The position numbers and the translations under genes were made by a program. From Ceratotherium simum simum (lineage: Eukaryota; Chordata; Mammalia; Perissodactyla; Rhinocerotidae), in the NCBI RefSeq assembly GCF_000283155.1, contig NW_004454180.1, positions 17,683,210-17,747,209 on the forward strand: a DNA stretch of 64,000 nt, read 5' to 3'. Position 1 is the stretch's first letter. Every line of letters starts with the position of its first letter. Of the stretch, positions 24,326-34,277 are shown piece after piece. The notes beneath the pieces are model-generated. The model was given only the letters and a program-made list of their open reading frames with translations. It searched no databases and was not told where the DNA came from.

Positions 24326-24510
24326 CACATCACTCAGTTTTATATGCACCGATTGGTGTGTGTGTGTATTTAGTTCTACACAATTTTCTCACAAGTGCAC
24401 ATTGGCGTGTCCACCACCACCGTCAAGATACTAACATTTCCATGTCCCTCAGGGTCCCTCCTGCTGCCCTTTTATAACCACACCCACCACTCACTCCCTC
24501 CCTCCAGTTA
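24326..24510 (-). mobile_element. L1 3' UTR fragment, right of the ERE insertion
   Basis: Continuation of the antisense L1: 'gtgtgtatttagttctacac', 'gtgtccaccaccaccgtcaa' and 'gcccttttataaccacaccc'. Both flanks of the SINE join into one L1M-type sequence in consensus order. Confidence 0.78.
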
Positions 24511-24545
24511 ATTTAATAACATTTCATTTTAAAAATAAAACATTG

Positions 24546-24796
24546 CGGGGCTGGCCTGGTGGCGCAAGCGGTTAAGTGTGTGCGCTCTGCTGCGGTGGCC
24601 CAAGGTTTGCCGGTTCGGATCCCAGGCATGCACTGACACACCGCTTGTCAAGCCATGCTGTCTAAGCGTCCCATATAAAAAGTGGAGGAAGATGGGCACG
24701 GATGTTGGCCCAGGGCCAGTCTTCCTCAGCAAAAAGAGGAGGATTGGCAAATGCTAGCTCAGGGCCGATCCTCCCCAAAAAAATAAAAATAAAAAA
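24546..24796 (+). mobile_element. ERE1-type SINE, recent insertion
   Basis: Near-consensus ERE with A box TGGCGCAAGCGG (24560-24571) and B box GGTTCGGATCC (24612-24622), spaced 52 bases start to start, and an A-rich tail. The target duplication AAAAATAAAACATTG is perfect at 24531-24545 and 24797-24811. The left copy is preceded by TTTT, giving a TTTT/AAAA site of the kind cut by L1 endonuclease. Confidence 0.97.
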
Positions 24797-24811
24797 AAAA
24801 ATAAAACATTG

Positions 24812-25071
24812 GTAGGAATGTAAAATGGTACAGCCCCTCATGAAAATGTTAGGCCATTTCTTATAAAACTAAATATACAACTCCCATACAACCCAGAAAT
24901 TGTGTACCTGAGCATTTATCCCAGAGAAATGGAACTTTTGTTCACATAAAATCTTGTCCATGAATGTTCACAGCAGCTTTGTTTGTAATAGTCAGGAACT
25001 GGGAACAACCCAGATGTCCCTCAGGGGGTGAATAGATAAACAAACTGTGGTCCATCCACACCGTGGTATAA
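24812..25071 (+). mobile_element. L1 LINE distal ORF2, left of an LTR insertion
   Basis: 'gtaggaatgtaaaatggtac', 'gagcatttatcccagagaaa', 'ttcacagcagctttgtttgt' and 'ctgtggtccatccacaccg' are in L1 order. The line breaks at about 25072 and resumes at about 25850 with 'ccatggaatactactcagca'. Confidence 0.88.
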
Positions 25072-25849
25072 TTCTGATTACCCAACCCCAGTGAGAAGGA
25101 GGGGGCTCCCCACACCAACAGGCAATTCTGTGCCGCAGCTGGGTGTCCTACAATTCAGCTCAGTTCTGACACTGTCTACCTCGAGATAGCATCAGATTCC
25201 ACAACACTTCCCTCCACTTCAGACGCCAGTCACAAGTCCAGGTTGTCACCTGTGCTTCTGACCAAGTGGCTATAAATCAGAGGTCCCCATGACCCCCTCT
25301 TTGGGTTCAATTAATTAGCTAGAGGGACTCACAGAACTTAGAGAAACATTGTACTTACTAGATCACCAGTTTATTATCAAGGGATGTAACTCAGGAATAG
25401 CCAGATGGAAGAGATGCATAGGGCAAGGTACGGGCAAAGAGTGAGGCATTTCCACATTCTCTCCAGGCGCACCACTCTCCCCAAATCTCCACGTGTTCGC
25501 CAACCCGGAAGCTCTCCGAACCCTGTCCTTTTGGGTTTTTAGGGAGGCCTCATTCCATAGGCATCGTTGGTGAAATCATTGGCCATTGGAGAATTGATTC
25601 AACCTCCAGCCCCTCTCCCCTCCCCAGAGGTCAGGGGGTGGGACTGAAGGTTCCAACACTAATCACACGCTTGGCTCCCCTGGTAACCAGCCCCCATCCT
25701 GAGGTGTGGTCCAAAAGTCATCCCATTAACATAAAAGACACCTTTGTTGCTCTCATCATTTAGGAAATCCCAAGGGTTTTAGGAGCTCTGTGCCAGAAAT
25801 AGGGACAAAGACCAAATATATATTTTTTGTTATAAATCACAAGATCACA
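25072..25849 (-). mobile_element. LTR element inserted in L1 (solo LTR, ERVL-like)
   Basis: About 780 bases absent from the L1 consensus at this point, bounded by near-identical 'cacaccgtgg' and 'cacaccatgg' words. Phrases such as 'gagggactcacagaactta', 'caccagtttattatcaaggg', 'cagatggaagagatgcatag' and 'ttttaggagctctgtgcca' match a common mammalian solo LTR. Reading the minus strand, AATAAA falls inside 'gataataaactgg' (about 25369-25381), which fits a polyadenylation signal and sets the orientation. Family name uncertain. Confidence 0.7.
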
Positions 25850-26095
25850 CCATGGAATACTACTCAGCAATCAAAAGGAATGAATTACTGATACATAAAA
25901 CAAGTTGGATGAATCTCCAGGAAATTATTCTGAGTGAAAAAAGCCAATCTCAAAAGGGTACATACAGTACGATTCCATTTGTATAACAGTTTGAAACGAC
26001 AGGATTTTAGGAATAGACACAGCTTGTGTCCATGAGGACCGTCTCCTCATCACAGCCCTGGAAGCAGGGTTTGCGTCTGCAGGTACGGCAATCAG
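25850..26095 (+). mobile_element. L1 LINE distal ORF2/3' UTR, right of the LTR insertion
   Basis: 'ccatggaatactactcagca', 'ggatgaatctccaggaaatt' and 'agtgaaaaaagccaatctca' continue the L1 at 24812. The right end is diffuse. Confidence 0.85.
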
Positions 26096-27111
26096 CTGGT
26101 GGGCCCAAAAGGAAGGCTGGGGTCCACAAGGACGTTCGATTTGCCCCCTTAGCCGATTTCTCTCCCATCTCTCAAAAACTAAGTGGTTAGTACTCAGCCT
26201 TGGTGAGACACGAAAGGGGGTAAAAGACACATAAGGTCCAACTGTGGCACTTGGTATGACGTGAGTGACCTGGATTACACGTGATCCTGCCCAAATCATC
26301 TTTCCCAGAACCCTTCTGTGTTACAGAGTTGGCCAGAAGAGGGGTTTGGCCTGAGATATGCAGGCAGAGGCAGAAGCAGCTATTGCTCCCTGCGGGTGGT
26401 GGTGGTTCTCCAGGGTGACGCAACGCTCCCCCCACTCTGCATCCAGCGCTTGTCCTGGCCCCTCGGCCTGCACTTGACACCAGATGTGGCAGCATGCCAT
26501 AGACCCTCCACCAGCTGCCCAGACGCCCCTGCACTCTGCCCCGTCCCCTGCACTCTGCCCCGTCCAGCCGTGCCTCGGCCCCGGGAGGCTGGTCAGCCAC
26601 TGTCTCAGCTCCCCCAGCACCCCGCCAGCCTTCCCGCCCCAGCTCCTCCACCGGTCCTGCAGGGTCGGGCCCCTAAGAGGACTCCACCTTTCCATGTCAC
26701 TCATCATGGCTCCACTCTCCTGACTGGACCCTGCGCTGACAGCCAGCAGGCCCCTCAGGACAGGCCGTGGCCACGACAGGACCTGGGACGGGGAGACTTC
26801 CAAGGAGAGGAGGCAGGAATTCCAGGAATCATCGGGATAGGCTTTCCAGAGGAGGGGAGATGTGCTCAGATTGGAAATGAGGAGGGAGCTGGGGTAGGGG
26901 CAGAGAGGGAACAGCATCCATTCAGTCAGCAGACGTCTCCCAGGACCTGCTGTCAATCTCTATGAAGGGACACTAAGTCCGCGCTCCCCAGTGAGGTCAG
27001 GGGTGGAGGCAGTGTCCAAGGAGGCTGGCACCAGGCTGGCTTCCCATGGCCACGAGCTCGGATCAGGACAATGCTGGGGGAACCTTTGAAACAAGGTACT
27101 CAGAACCCCAC
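26096..27111. other. GC-rich unclassified stretch, no gene supported
   Basis: Open frames of 215 codons (plus, 26318-26965) and 211 codons (minus, 26321-26956) overlap almost exactly. This is typical of GC-rich DNA with few stops, and neither shows recognisable motifs. No SINE, LINE or LTR recognised. Confidence 0.4.
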
Positions 27112-27495
27112 CAACACACATACACACACACGCACAGACGCACACACACATACACACACACGCATAGATGCATACACACACACGCACCGACACACACACG
27201 CACAGACACACACACACNNNNNNNNNNNNNNNNNNNNNNNNNNNNNNNNNNNNNNNNNNNNNNNNNNNNNNNNNNNNNNNNNNNNNNNNNNNNNNNNNNN
27301 NNNNNNNNNNNNNNNNNNNNNNACACACACGCACAGACGCACACACACATACACACACACGCACCGACACACACACGCACAGACACACACACGCACAGAC
27401 GCACACACAGATACACACACGCGCACCGACGCGCACACACACGCACAGACGCACAGATGCACACGCGCACAGATGCACACACACACAGACGCACA
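27112..27495 (+). repeat. compound CA/GCACAGAC tandem array containing a gap
   Basis: Alternating blocks of (AC)n with GCACAGAC, GCACCGAC and ATACAC words form a loosely ordered short-unit array. A run of N (27218-27322) interrupts it, so its true length is unknown. Open frames through it only reflect the repeat. Confidence 0.93.
27218..27322. other. assembly gap (105 N)
   Basis: A run of 105 unknown bases inside the CA-type array. The gap size may be an estimate, because tandem arrays like this collapse in assembly. Confidence 0.99.
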
Positions 27496-29099
27496 GCATC
27501 ATTTGCCCAGGGACTCAGCGCCCTCTCCAGGGGGAGTATTTTCAGGAGAGTGCAAATGCGGCCCTAAGGCCTGCCAGCGTGTAATGCAAACCGTCTTATC
27601 AGCATGCTGTGATGGCAGCAACCAGGAAGAGGCAAAACTTGTAGCAGGGCTCAGGGAAGCAAGCGCATTCCAGAAGAGGCCCCACGTGGGAAGGAACTGG
27701 GGCCAGAGCTGGGCGGGGAGTGGCGGCCTGGGGGCAGGGTGAGAAGGGTGTCTTTTCCGGGAGAGAAGGCAGCAGCCGGTTCAGGATCTAGGCGCTGTGC
27801 TCGCAAGGAGCCGCCTCGTGCTCAGCTCTGCCGCCCACATGCCACAGCAAATGCACACCCGGCTTTTGCTTCTAGGCTGACCCCTGGCCCCCGGAGAAAC
27901 ACCTGAAGGTCAGAGTGGCCTCCATCAGAGAAGGACGGACCTAGGCACAGAACAAGTGCTTTGTGTGCAATCAAAAATCGGGTCGGGAGACAGTCAATAA
28001 AACGGTGAAGGAGATTACATGAAAACTCCGCGCACGCTTCTCCACACGGGCTGGGTGCTCGCTCCGTACAGGGCAGGGACTCTGGGACCCCTGGCCATCG
28101 CTCCCACACGGGCCTCCTCTGCCCGCTCTCAGCCAGGGCTCGGCAGCTACGAGAGAAAAGACAGCACTGGCACTGTCAGTCAAGACCGGGGCTTACTGCT
28201 GGTTTGAAAGATACTGGAACAACGGGAGGACATTTTGCTTCCTGCGTCCTGGCACAAAGATCCCTGGTGACAAAACCCCCCTGGCATAGCACAGGTCAGC
28301 CCAGGTGTGGAGCCAGCTGCACCAAGACCAGGAGGCCGTGGCAGCCCGAAGCCACAGATGGGGAGCCTGCGGCAGGACCTGGTAAGGGCAGACGGGGCTC
28401 GGGCCCGGCGGTGGCACCTCCGGTAACCAGTTGCCCATCAAATGGCACCTCTGGGGGATGCCTGGCCAAGCAGCAGTGAGGACTGATGACCGTGTAAGTG
28501 AAGCGCTGGACACATGAGGCCACGACACGAGCAGTTGCCACCAGGGGTCGTGGAGGCAGCAGTGGTGGACAATGGTCTACTAATCGCCTGGCGTTGTACG
28601 CGCTGAAGAAACAGGGTCCAAGGTGGAAGTGGCTGTCCCTCCAGGATGCCCGGGGAACACAGAGAGACCACGCAGTCCTGATAGAGGAAGGGACCGAAGG
28701 ATCTCGGGTCTTCAGCTGGATGTCCTGGGACCCGGGGCGTGGTCAGAAAAGTGCACGTCAGGTCTCTGCTGCCAACAGGGGCAGCCAGGTGGCCCTGCAG
28801 GACCTCCCAGGAGGCCCACAGGTCTCCCAGGATCGTCCGCAGGAGGCGACCTGTGTTCACCGCTCCTGTCCCTCTGCTTGGCAGTCCCCCAGGGGCACCT
28901 TCCGCTGTGCTTGCAGACAGGCCCCCGAGGCACACAGGCCACCGCTCACTCTCCAGGGTGACCTGAGCCAACTCTTCCCCCTCCAGGCTGCCACACAATC
29001 CAGCTGCCCCCAAACCCTGGGCCCTCCTGGAGCCCACCCTGGGGACTTGGCCGTTGCCGCTCTGTCACACCGTTTAACCCCTCCGGTGCATCTGTGCAC
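27496..29099. other. GC-rich unclassified stretch, no gene supported
   Basis: Overlapping open frames of 199 (minus, 28438-29037) and 223 codons (plus, 28498-29169) occupy the same DNA, and several shorter ones share it. They show no conserved motif, and composition alone can explain them. The right end of the 223-codon frame runs into an L2 fragment, which argues against a real exon. Confidence 0.4.
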
Positions 29100-29255
29100 C
29101 TCGTCAGCTCCTGTCCTGGGGTCTTCCAAGCAGAATGGCAGCTCCCGGAGGGCAGGGTCCTGCCTCTGAGACTTCCTTTTATTGCCTCAGGACCAGGGTA
29201 CGTCTCCACCCACGCTAGGTGCTGGCTAAGTATTTTCTGACTAACTCATCTTGCC
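29100..29255 (+). mobile_element. L2 LINE 3' end fragment
   Basis: 'gcagctcccggagggcaggg', 'ttgcctcaggaccagggtac' and 'aggtgctggctaagtatttt' follow the L2 3' end, which has a 'gagggcagggacc' word and an 'ggcgctcaataaatattt' type terminus. Moderately diverged. Confidence 0.65.
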
Positions 29256-29338
29256 TGCTTATAAGTGAGCACCAAGGGCATTGTCATTGTCACATAATGA
29301 CCTCTTAAACTCTGAGCATTCTTCTGTTGGTTTAACCT

Positions 29339-29800
29339 GTGTATTAGCCAGGGCTCTCCAGAGAAACAGAACCTATAGGATGTGTATAGCGAGAGAGAGA
29401 GAGAGAGAGTCATTATAAGGAATTGGCTCACATGATCACAGAGGCTGGCAAGTCCCAAGATCTGCAGGGTGAGTTGGCAGGCTGGAGACCCAGGAAAGCT
29501 GATGTCATTCCAGTCCGAAGGCAGGAAAAAACCTGATGTCCCAGTTCAAAGGCTGTTAGGCAGGATGAATTTTTCTTCATTCTCAGGAGGATCTGTCTTT
29601 TTGTTCTATTCAGGCCTTCAACTGATTAGATGAGGCCCACTCACATTAGGGAGGGCAATCTGCTTTACTCATTCCACCAATTCAAATGATAATCTCGTCC
29701 AAAAACACCCTCACAGACACACCCAGAATCATGCTGGACCAAATTCTGGACACCCAGGAGACCTGTCAAGTTGACACATAAAATCAACCATCATAACCTG
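29339..29800 (-). mobile_element. solo LTR, mammalian ERVL/MaLR-like
   Basis: Starts 'gtgtattagccagggctctc' and 'cagagaaacagaacctatag', and ends 'caagttgacacataaaatc' and 'aaccatcat'. The same element recurs at 39236-39655 in this window. In family members the minus strand runs from TGTGATGGTT to a polyadenylation signal near the GA run, which gives the orientation. The (GA)n run at 29391-29409 is a small expansion inside it. No proviral genes. Confidence 0.75.
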
Positions 29801-29884
29801 TATTTTAACATAACTAATTTCCTTGGTAATCCCATGTTCTGGTTTTCTGTGGTTGAACAACAACCCCCACCTCCAAAAAATAAA

Positions 29885-30310
29885 AGACACATAACCTTAG
29901 TGGCCTCTAACAACCATTTGATTTTGCTGATGATGTTGTGGGTCAGGGGACTGAGGGAGGTTCCGCCGGGCAGCTCTGATCCAACCCACGTGGCACAGGC
30001 TGGGCTGTGGGGACTTTCGGGTCCCCTGGCAGATGCCTCTTCACTCAGCCTGCTGCCCCTGCAGTGCTCCTTGGCCTCCTGGGCACGGCACTCAGGCCAC
30101 GTGCCTCGGCCTTCTCCCAGCACAGCAGACTCCAGGCTGCCACATTTCCCACACAGGCTGCCTTCCTGAGCAGGGGAAGACGGAGGTTCCAGGATGGCGT
30201 CACGTCCACCTTACTCTATCAGTCCAAGTATTGTCAGGGCCGCCCAGAGTCCAGCTTGGTGGGGGCTGGACAAAGTGACCCTGAAGAAAAGCACGTGGCC
30301 TGGAGGATAC
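29885..30310 (-). mobile_element. MLT1-like LTR remnant
   Basis: 'cttagtggcctctaacaac', 'ttgattttgctgatgatgtt' and 'gtgggtcaggggactgaggg' resemble the start of older MLT1-class LTRs in antisense. The continuation is diverged, so the right boundary is approximate. Confidence 0.5.
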
Positions 30311-31847
30311 TGTCCACTGTCTTCAGAAAGTCCAATCTGCCCGTCCTAGTACTTTACGTCAAAAGCATCATCTGACCAGGCATCCGTGGGCTTCGCCAAG
30401 CCACCAAAGGGGCGCATGGCACAAACTAAGCCAAGGACCCAATGCCAAGCCGCTGGTTTATCCCGACAGGAGAAGAGAGGGAAAGGGAACCCATTAAACT
30501 ATGTATCGGCTGAACTGAACACCTGGCAGATCTACAAATATGCTTGCTCTCCTAAATTCATCCTAATGTTTAATAGCATTCTCTTTACAAATCTCAGCCA
30601 AGGGTACCGTGCAAATGGGGGCGGTCCGTTATCTCTGGGATCACATTTTATCCCAACCCCTCCCCTATTTCAGAGCTGCCAGGTTGCTTTCTGGGCTGCA
30701 AGCCTGCTTCGTGTCCAGGCCCGTGGCCTCCCCAGGAGGGCACCCTGGGTCTGCTCAGAGAACATTCTAAGTTGTAAGTTACTGCCAACACGGGGGAGCT
30801 GTCACACATCCTGTCCGATGCCCTCAGGGGGACTTCAGGTTGCAGACAGGTGAGAGGTCCCTCCCTCAGGGCCTGACTGCAGACACAGAACCCCTGGGGT
30901 CAGAATTCCCCCATCCATCAGATAGACCCACTGCCAGTCCGCCGACCTCCGCAAAAGAGAGCCGGCCCAGGACACCCACGGACGAAGCAGCCCTGCTCAG
31001 CTCATAGAATGGAAGGCTCTTGTCAATTTCCAGACTTTGAAAGAGGGTTTTCATCTGCTCCCCCCACTGCTTGCTGGAGATGATTGACTCAGAGAGGAAA
31101 TGACTCGCTGGATTGCTCACCTCCTGCACTGGCTCTGTGAACAGAGGGACGGGGTAAGTAGTGTTTGGATCAGGCCTCGTGGATGAGCAAAGTGAGTCAC
31201 CAGCTGGGGGGCCCCGTCCACAGTGCAGAAACTAGTCATGAAAATGAAGGCGGTGGGTTCCATCCCGTGACCGACGGTGCCACGAAGAGTCAGCAAAAAC
31301 TGCTACAAGCGAACACAAACATCCACCCCTCGTGTCTTGTGATCCCCAGAGCCTCGAGAGTGACTCGCCTCACTTGTCCCCAGCTCAAAATCCCACCGTG
31401 GTCAGGGAGGGGAGAGGATGGACTAAAATCGTCCGTCTTGCCTGGATGCATGTCCAGTCTCCTTCTTCTCTGGAGGGCCTTAGTGACCAAACCCAGCTCA
31501 GTGCCCTTCCTCACGCCCCCGCCCCGCTCTCAGGGAATAATAATGGACTCGGTCCAGTCCACTTTAAAGTATCTGGAGAAAAAGGGAGGGAGGAGAAACG
31601 CCCCTTGACCCACCGCTCGGGGAGAAGCCAAGAGGGTGGGAAGTGACGGCAGATTCCATCCCCCCACAACGTGAGGACAGAGAGGGGTGCGGTTTGCTGA
31701 GTAGCAGGGTATTTTCATCCTTTCCTCATAATCTGATTTATCCCTGTTGGCGTGTTTTCAGACAGAACTTTCCTATAAAATGTGCTAAGATTGTGACTAA
31801 AAGGCAAGCTTGTTGTGCTCAGAAAGCGCCTTACAAAAGGCCCTCTC
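30311..31847. other. unclassified, no gene recognised
   Basis: No named repeat. Open frames of 155 (30386-30853) and 147 codons (31165-31608), both plus strand, lack recognisable motifs. Nothing suggests exons. Confidence 0.35.
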
Positions 31848-32085
31848 TCCGTGACGCCCACGTGACTCCGAGGGGCACGGCGGCCTGGCTCGGCTTTTCA
31901 GGACCGACTGTCACCAAGGCCCGGCCCAGCTGGACGTGCGCGGCCAGTGCTGCGGGGGATGAGGAGTGACTGCAGAGGAAGGACGGCGACAGAGGGACGC
32001 CATCCCCACCTGGTTTTCCACCCCGGACGGAGCAAGTGCTGGGGACTTGGGGCCTCCGACACGCCCCCAAACTCGAGGCTCTAAC
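31848..32085. promoter_or_regulatory. CpG-rich stretch, possible small CpG island
   Basis: G/C-rich DNA with many CG dinucleotides ('cgtgacgcccacgtgactcc', 'ggacgtgcgcggccagtgct', 'ggacggcgacagagggacgc'). No exon, splice donor or transcript start can be tied to it. Together with the CpG-dense minisatellite from 32310 it might be an orphan CpG island, or just GC-rich DNA near a chromosome end. Confidence 0.35.
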
Positions 32086-32309
32086 CAAAGACTTGAAAGA
32101 CGTTTAAAGAAAATGTTGGAGTTTGGACAAGGCCCAACTGGGCAAGCAACTCTCGTTTCCTAACCTGGAGAAGAAGCTTCCCGCTAAGACGCGCAGAGGG
32201 AAGGAGATTAACGCAGTGGTGGGGTGAAAGTAAATGCTCGCTGCACTCCACCCGACGTCCCAGCGCAGCTCCTCCCGCCAAGAGGAGAGGCACCTCCAAC
32301 CAGGTAACC

Positions 32310-32612
32310 GGGCTGCCCGCGGGCTCACCAGGCACGGGTGACAGGGCTGCCCGCGGGCTCACCAGGCACGGGTGAGGGGCCGCCCATGGGCTCACCAGGC
32401 ATGGGTGACAGGGCTGCCCGCGGGCTCACCAGGCACGGGTGACAGGGCCGCCCGCGGGCTCACCACGCACGGGTGACAGGGCCGCCCGCGGGCTCACCAG
32501 GCACGGGTGACAGGGCCGCCCACGGGCTCACCAGGTACAGGTGAGGGGCCGCCCGTGGGCTCACCACGCACGGGTGACGGGGCTGCCCGCGGGCTCACCA
32601 GGCACAGGTGAG
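32310..32612 (+). repeat. 34-bp minisatellite, 9 copies
   Basis: Nine tandem units, six of 34 bp and three of 33 bp, total 303 bp. Each unit carries a palindrome GCCCGCGGGC (or a variant) and a TCACC...GGTGA inverted pair. Units differ by single substitutions at recurring positions (ctg/ccg, agg/acg, gaca/gag), as expected from unequal exchange. It is followed by a short GGGGCTGA repeat. The unit length does not preserve a reading frame, so it is not a coding repeat. Confidence 0.96.
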
Positions 32613-33749
32613 GGGCTGAGGGGCTGAGGGGCTGATGGGAGGGGGGCCAGGCCCATAGGAAGAAGGACTCAGAGCAGCCTGGCTTTCTTGCTGAGAAGCA
32701 TCACTATGCTTCCTCTCTATTTTTAGAGCTCGGCATTTCAAAGGTCAAGTGCCTTCTACAGTGTTTGTTTTTCTCTCCAGCGTTTGTACCCTGATTGAAG
32801 TGACGGCCTCGCGCTGCTCCCTCCAGCCCTCGCCAAGCCGGCTGCACTTGGCACAGCTTATTTTTCACCTGAATCGCCAACGAAGCTTAAAATTAACAGC
32901 GTCTGGGTTTTGTTTGTTTCTTAATCTGTCTCCAACCCTGACTCCCGGAGCCTGGTGGCCCCTCAGGAAAAGCAGGGCGCCTTCCTTTTGGCCGCAGGCG
33001 GGCAGGGTGCACCCCTCCAGGTTTTCACAGCCAGGACCAAGCTCTCCCCGGTGTATGCCACCTGACACCCGAGGGAGCAGCCTTCTGGACAGTCTCACTC
33101 CCTGCAGCAGGTCCACGGCTCTGTCCAGGGGGCGCCTCGGTTTCTGGGACTGTGCCTGGAGAGCTGTCAGGCCCCACTGTCTCCTGCCACCTCCTGCCCT
33201 GGTCTCCTCCGCCCGTCACTGTGTCACAGAACTCTCTGAGCTCCTCCCACTGCCATCCCTCTCCCAGGGTGACCCATGGCACCATGAAGGCCCCTTTATT
33301 CCCTAAAGCACAGCGAGCACTGGGCTGACTGTCCCACACAACCTTAGCCAGAGGTCCTGGGTAACAGACAGAACCCCAGCCCCCAGGAAGGAAACCAGAC
33401 CCTGCTGCACAGATGCCCCTCTCCTCTGGTCCTTCCGCCACACTCTGGCCACCTCCCACAGGGGACTAGTTCCCTTTCCAGAGTCCTGGCCTCCCTTCCC
33501 TCCGGGGGCCTCCTTTACAGTGCAAACAGTCAGGGCAGCTCCCCTGGAGCCCTGCAGGCAGGTGGGCAGGCGCTGCCAGATTTACCCACTCAACCTGGAG
33601 GTTGGGCTGCTCCCGTCAGAGGAGACTTCAGGGTTCCGTGCACGCAGGCTGCTCAGCCCCCAATCCCAGGAGGAGGAGTGAGAAGAGAACTCTCCTCTAG
33701 CGAGGCCCTCGATTTCTTGGACCAGAAGACAAAACACTCCTCTGGAAGA
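32613..33749. other. GC-rich unclassified stretch, no gene recognised
   Basis: A 185-codon plus-strand frame (32749-33306) and a 144-codon minus-strand frame (33025-33459) overlap. Neither shows family motifs. Confidence 0.35.
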
Positions 33750-34277
33750 AAAACCATGCTTCTGTAACCACAGAACCAGTTTAAAGTGACCCCGTCTTAT
33801 CAATGACAGGTTGTCCAAGTTATCTTGCAGGGTCGTTAAACCAAAACTGCTAGTCATGTAACTGGAGCATGCACAGAGGAGAACATTTTGACCTGAAATA
33901 ACACTCAGAACCAAAGATTCTCCCCCACAGAACCAAAGGACCAGGATATGACAGGAACTTGAAAGCCAGACTCCCTTCAGAACCAAGGGGTCCATTGTCC
34001 AGGAAGATCCGGTGCTAAAACCCCTTCCACATCTCACCGTAAATGTCTCAAGTCATTCCCATCAAAATCTGTCCTGCCAGCACTTCCAAACACCAGCCTG
34101 CTCTCCCTAATTCCTTAAATTTTACCCCAAACTCTGGATGGAGGAGACAGATTTGAGAGCCTTGCCTCCTGTCTCTTTGCTGGTCAACCTCGCGATAAAG
34201 CCTTTTCTTTTCTCAAAACCCAGGGCCATAGTGTCAGCTTCTGTGTACATCAGGCAGCGGACTTTTACCCAGTAACA
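33750..34277 (+). mobile_element. ERV1-like solo LTR
   Basis: The right part has the layout of a class I retroviral LTR end: 'ctctttgctggtcaacctcg', a GATAAA polyadenylation-like signal (34192-34197) followed by 'gccttttcttttctcaaaac', then 'gtgtcagcttctgtgtacat' and a CA end near 34277. The left boundary is estimated. No gag, pol or env sequence adjoins it, so it is a solo LTR. Confidence 0.6.

Noticed and set aside
24546..24640. tRNA gene suggested by A and B boxes
   Set aside because: The boxes belong to the tRNA-derived head of an ERE SINE with tail and target duplication; no cloverleaf with a plausible anticodon arm was evident.
26318..26965. 215-codon plus and 211-codon minus open frames
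   Set aside because: Near-identical extents on opposite strands in C/G-rich DNA point to stop-codon scarcity rather than genes.
27046..27742. Open frames of 128-223 codons rich in Thr-His or Cys-Val across the CA array
   Set aside because: They read the CA repeat and a gap of N; no protein is implied.
28438..29169. Overlapping 199-codon (minus) and 223-codon (plus) open frames
   Set aside because: Both strands are open over the same GC-rich DNA and neither has known motifs. The plus frame runs into an L2 fragment. Composition explains them.
32310..32612. CRISPR-like direct repeats
   Set aside because: Units are contiguous with no unique spacers, and the DNA is mammalian. This is a minisatellite.
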